NCBI GenBank assembly: GCA_016710745.1
Contig: JADJVB010000012.1
Location: 1-64,000, forward strand
Reading direction: 5' to 3'
Source: Chitinophagaceae bacterium
GTDB lineage: Bacteria; Bacteroidota; Bacteroidia; Chitinophagales; Chitinophagaceae
DNA: 64,000 bases
Made by a program: the position numbers and the translations under genes. Position 1 is the first letter of the stretch. Every line of letters begins with the position of its first letter. Under the pieces are notes generated by a model that was given only the letters and a program-made list of their open reading frames with translations, had not been told where the DNA came from and searched no databases. This document shows, piece after piece, positions 61,040 to 64,000 of the stretch.

Positions 61040-63544
61040 ATGGACACCAACAATAAAGATTTTTCAGGACTGGCAGATCAGGATGTTTTGCGGTCGAGAG
61101 CGCAACACGGGGCTAATGTACAGGACCTTGAAGACAAGAGTGGTTTTTTTATTGCAGTAAAGGATGTTGTAAAAGAACCCATGTTCATCCTGCTGGCGGT
61201 AGCCAGTGTTGTTTATTTTATCACCGGTAATACAGGAGATGGCGTTTTTATGGTTTCGGCGATCGTCGTCGTATCTGCGATTTCACTTTACCAGGATTCC
61301 CGCAGCCGTAATGCACTTGCGGCATTGAAATTGCTCACGCAACCGCACAGTAAGGTTATTCGTAACGGTGAAACCATCGAAATAAACAGTGAGGAAATCG
61401 TGCTGGGCGATTTGATGGTTGTAGAAGAAGGCACAGCGATACCGGCTGATGGCCGCATCGTTCAATCCAACGATTTTTCTGTAAATGAGTCTATTTTAAC
61501 CGGCGAATCATTAAGTGTTTTTAAATCAGCAGGCGATTCCGATAGCCTGGTTTACCAGGGTTGCTCGGTTGTGGGCGGTTTGGCCATTTGTGAAGTAGTT
61601 AACATTGGCGCCGGAACCCGGTTGGGCAAAATAGGTAAAAGCCTGAGATCTATTTCCGAAGAAAAAACACCGCTACAGGCACAGATCAGTGACTTTGTAA
61701 AAAAAATGGCCATAGCGGGTGCCATCATTTTTATAATTGTTTGGGGCATCAATTATTTTCAGTCGTATAATGTATTCGATAGCCTGCTCAAAGCGCTAAC
61801 CCTGGCGATGAGCATTTTGCCCGAGGAAATTCCTGTGGCTTTTACCACATTTATGGCATTGGGTGCCTGGCGCCTGATGAAGATGGGCGTTATTGTAAAA
61901 CAAACCAAAACCGTAGAGTCGCTTGGCAGTGCAACCGTAATCTGTGTTGATAAAACGGGCACGATAACAGAAAACAAAATGATGTTGATCAAGCTGTTCG
62001 TTCCGGGATCCAACAACCTGGTTGATCCGGAAAGTCAGTTGAATGTGCAGGCGAAAGCACTGATCCGTTCGGCGATGTTTGCCAGTGAACCCATTCCTTT
62101 TGATCCAATGGAAATTGAATTGCATCATGCCTATGCCCGGTTATATCCGGCGGATGAAAGGGCAGGCTATAAAATGATTCATGAATATCCCCTGAGTGGC
62201 AGGCCGCCAATGATGACCCATATTTTTGAAGATGAGGCAGGCAAACGGATCATTGCGGCAAAGGGAGCTCCCGAAGCCATCATCAGGGTATCTGAATTAC
62301 AGGTAAACGATAAGGTAAACGTGGATAAAGCGTTGCAGGAACTCACGGCACTGGGATACCGGGTTTTGGCGGTTGCAGAATCAAACGCCGTATCGGGCGA
62401 TTTCCCAAAAGAGCAGCAACAGTTCCCTTTTATCTTCCGCGGACTTGTTGCATTTTATGATCCGCCCAAGAAAAACATCAGCCGTGTGTTTGAATCGTTT
62501 ACCAATGCGGGTATAACGGTAAAAATCATAACAGGCGATAATGAGGTAACAACCAGAACCATTGCCGGGCAGGTGAATTTCAAAGGTGCCGATGCCAGTT
62601 TGGGTGGAGAAGCCTTACAGGCTATGTCTGATCAGGATCTTCAGGAATCGGTAAAAGAGATCAATATGTTTACCAGGATGTTTCCGGAAGCCAAGCTTCG
62701 GGTTATTGAAGCCATGAAAGCAAATGGTGAAGTGGTTGCGATGACAGGTGATGGGGTGAACGACGGCCCGGCATTAAAATCGGCACATATCGGGATCGCC
62801 ATGGGGAAGAAGGGCGCAGAGATAGCCAAGCAGGCATCTTCGATCATTTTAACGGATGATGATCTGGCAAAAATGGTTGACGCGATTGCCATGGGCCGGC
62901 GGATCTACAGCAACCTGAAAAAAGCGATACAATATATCATTTCCATCCATATTCCCATTATCCTTACCGTTTTTATACCCTTGGCATTGGGTTGGGTATA
63001 TCCGAATATTTTTACGCCGGTGCATGTTATTTTTCTGGAGCTGATCATGGGGCCTACCTGTTCTATTATTTATGAAAATGAACCCATCGAAAAAAATATC
63101 ATGTTGCAAAAGCCCCGGCTTTTCTCCAGCAGTTTTTTTAACCGGCGGGAACTTACAACCAGCATTATACAAGGCCTGGCCATCACAATCGGAACACTGT
63201 TTATTTATCAATATGCCGTGCGGCAGGGAAGCAGTGAAAACATTACCCGAACGATGGTTTTTTTAACACTCATCACGGCAAACATTTTGCTTACCCTGGT
63301 AAACCGGTCATTTTATTATTCGATGATCACCACCGGCCGGTATAAAAATAAACTGGTGCCGGCCATTATAGCTGCTACTTGCCTGTTGATGGCCATGCTT
63401 TTATTTATTCCTTTCCTGCGCAACATTTTTCAATTTGACAAATTGAATACGGTTCAACTATTGATATGCATGATGACCGGGTTAACTTCGGTCATCTGGT
63501 ACGAGTTGGTAAAATTTATAAAAAGAAGGAAGCCAAAAAACTAG
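61040..63544 (+). CDS. P-type cation ATPase (type II-like, ion unknown)
   Basis: 834 residues: N-terminal cation-ATPase domain, TGES, PEEIP in M4 (PEGLP in Ca2+ pumps), DKTGTIT with Asp304, KGAPE, MTGDGVNDGPALK. C-terminal six helices. The PEEIP/ALGAWRL variant defines a subgroup whose ion is not established; Ca2+ or Mn2+ is possible. The gene faces away from the kinase pair and has TATATTTA at 60996-61003 as a possible -7 element. Its stop overlaps the convergent ytxJ stop by 4 bases. Confidence 0.88.
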   Translation: MDTNNKDFSGLADQDVLRSRAQHGANVQDLEDKSGFFIAVKDVVKEPMFILLAVASVVYFITGNTGDGVFMVSAIVVVSAISLYQDSRSRNALAALKLLTQPHSKVIRNGETIEINSEEIVLGDLMVVEEGTAIPADGRIVQSNDFSVNESILTGESLSVFKSAGDSDSLVYQGCSVVGGLAICEVVNIGAGTRLGKIGKSLRSISEEKTPLQAQISDFVKKMAIAGAIIFIIVWGINYFQSYNVFDSLLKALTLAMSILPEEIPVAFTTFMALGAWRLMKMGVIVKQTKTVESLGSATVICVDKTGTITENKMMLIKLFVPGSNNLVDPESQLNVQAKALIRSAMFASEPIPFDPMEIELHHAYARLYPADERAGYKMIHEYPLSGRPPMMTHIFEDEAGKRIIAAKGAPEAIIRVSELQVNDKVNVDKALQELTALGYRVLAVAESNAVSGDFPKEQQQFPFIFRGLVAFYDPPKKNISRVFESFTNAGITVKIITGDNEVTTRTIAGQVNFKGADASLGGEALQAMSDQDLQESVKEINMFTRMFPEAKLRVIEAMKANGEVVAMTGDGVNDGPALKSAHIGIAMGKKGAEIAKQASSIILTDDDLAKMVDAIAMGRRIYSNLKKAIQYIISIHIPIILTVFIPLALGWVYPNIFTPVHVIFLELIMGPTCSIIYENEPIEKNIMLQKPRLFSSSFFNRRELTTSIIQGLAITIGTLFIYQYAVRQGSSENITRTMVFLTLITANILLTLVNRSFYYSMITTGRYKNKLVPAIIAATCLLMAMLLFIPFLRNIFQFDKLNTVQLLICMMTGLTSVIWYELVKFIKRRKPKN

Positions 63545-63876
63545 TTAAGCGCCAATTGAGTGGCAATTTCGTTCATGTTGATTCCACTATGGCTTTCTTC
63601 ATAAACACAGTTGCCATCTTTGATCAAAAGAACCTGTGGCGATTCATGGTTAACGTTAAATTCTTCGGCAATGGTATTCGACAGCGATCGGTACCGGATC
63701 AGATCAAGAAAATAAAAATCACCGGTTGTTGGCTGTTGGCTTCTTTCCAGCCGGGTTTTTGCCATACTGCTGATAGCACAACGGGTGCTGTGCTTGAAAA
63801 TTACCTGAGGCGTCGATTTGGACAATTCCCTGATGTCAGCAAGTTGCTGCGCATTATGCAAATCGATCCAGTTCAT
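63541..63876 (-). CDS. ytxJ: Bacillithiol-system redox protein YtxJ
   Basis: 111 residues of thioredoxin-like fold with VIFKHSTRCAISSMAKTRLE near 25-44 (single active Cys), FYFLDLIRYRSLSNTIAEEF and ESPQVLLIKDG. A monothiol bacilliredoxin-like protein linked to bacillithiol, a thiol of Bacteroidota and Firmicutes. It lies 4 bases after a tiny lipoprotein gene. Confidence 0.88.
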   Translation of the reverse strand: MNWIDLHNAQQLADIRELSKSTPQVIFKHSTRCAISSMAKTRLERSQQPTTGDFYFLDLIRYRSLSNTIAEEFNVNHESPQVLLIKDGNCVYEESHSGINMNEIATQLALN

Positions 63877-63880
63877 GTGT

Positions 63881-63997
63881 TTAGTGTATAATGCCTTCGG
63901 TCATCGGGCAAGTACCTTTACGGCTTGAGCTGCAGCTGCTGATAACCGCAGTTAACGCGATCATTACGATAATTACAAAAAATATTTTTTTCATCAT
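63881..63997 (-). CDS. Tiny lipoprotein upstream of ytxJ
   Basis: 38 codons, ATG at 63997 and TAA at 63881-63883: MMKKIFFVIIVMIALTAVIS followed by SCSSSRKGTCPMTEGIIH. A lipoprotein signal with lipobox Cys22 (VISSC) and a short tail with CPMTEGIIH. It has its own start and stop, clean reading frame and no overlap, 4 bases before ytxJ. I know of no function; Bacteroidota have similar short lipoproteins with a C-P-M-x-E-x-I-x-H ending. Confidence 0.6.
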   Translation of the reverse strand: MMKKIFFVIIVMIALTAVISSCSSSRKGTCPMTEGIIH

Positions 63998-64000
63998 TTT

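Noticed and set aside
1..64000. CRISPR array, insertion sequence, integron or tRNA-linked island
   Set aside because: No regularly spaced repeats, transposase motifs, terminal inverted repeats or tRNA-like cloverleafs were found in reading the window.

Overview
The window reads as a chromosomal segment of a member of the Bacteroidota, probably close to Chitinophagaceae. The reasons are promoters of the TAnnTTTG (-7) type with little Shine-Dalgarno signal, a fused CcoN-CcoO oxidase, a NosL fused to a membrane domain, a bacillithiol-type YtxJ, and overall protein character. I see no tRNA, rRNA, insertion sequence, prophage or CRISPR array.

Layout. (1) 0.5-4.4 kb: a stress cluster (release-factor-like protein, universal stress protein, YtxH, holin-like membrane protein, PAS histidine kinase) in which almost every gene carries single-base indels, mostly in homopolymers. 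This looks like a low-quality contig end more than biology. (2) 5.7-13.9 kb: a receiver-CRP fusion regulator, lipoprotein, L,D-transpeptidase, coiled-coil protein, Hsp20, DUF302, phospholipase D-type synthase and two universal stress proteins. (3) 14.0-17.6 kb: a Ca2+ exchanger plus Ca2+ P-type ATPase operon. (4) 17.8-28.4 kb: second Hsp20, small kinases, ribosome hibernation factor, hydrolase/DUF892 pair, proline-rich protein and YbhB, membrane proteins, AI-2E and Na/Pi transporters, paired lipoproteins. (5) 28.6-34.7 kb: secreted basic protein, DUF2236 oxygenase-like protein, PepD, YhbP, and tandem tyrosine phenol-lyase and tryptophanase. (6) 35.0-45.1 kb: Ric/ScdA, an uncharacterised multi-helix membrane protein, a Crp/Fnr regulator, then cytochrome c, clade II nosZ, nosL, nosD, nosF, nosY, hemerythrin and truncated haemoglobin. 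(7) 45.1-48.9 kb: a nonsense-broken membrane gene, fasciclin lipoprotein, universal stress protein, OsmC, LOG, DUF2892. (8) 49.0-58.0 kb: complete cbb3 oxidase locus (ccoI, S, NO, Q, P, G, H, TauE/SafE). (9) 58.0-64 kb: coiled-coil paralogue, a second histidine kinase/receiver-CRP pair, another P-type ATPase, YtxJ and a tiny lipoprotein.

What ties the window together is a set of dyads of the form TGA-N6-TCA. By hand scan they precede about twenty genes or operons, and in most cases the dyad centre lies exactly 36.5 or 58.5 bases upstream of the last base of a TAnnTTTG-like -7 element. The two distances differ by two helical turns and resemble class II and class I CRP/FNR promoters. The targets are universal stress proteins, both Hsp20s, hibernation factor, DUF892, tryptophanase, Ric, nos and cbb3 genes, and crp itself. 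The likely regulators are encoded here: two PAS kinase/receiver-CRP pairs and one stand-alone Crp/Fnr protein. My inference is a low-oxygen or nitrosative-stress survival regulon, analogous in content to mycobacterial DosR and in logic to FixL-FixJ-FixK, with receiver and CRP domains fused into one protein. Regulator-site assignments are not demonstrated.
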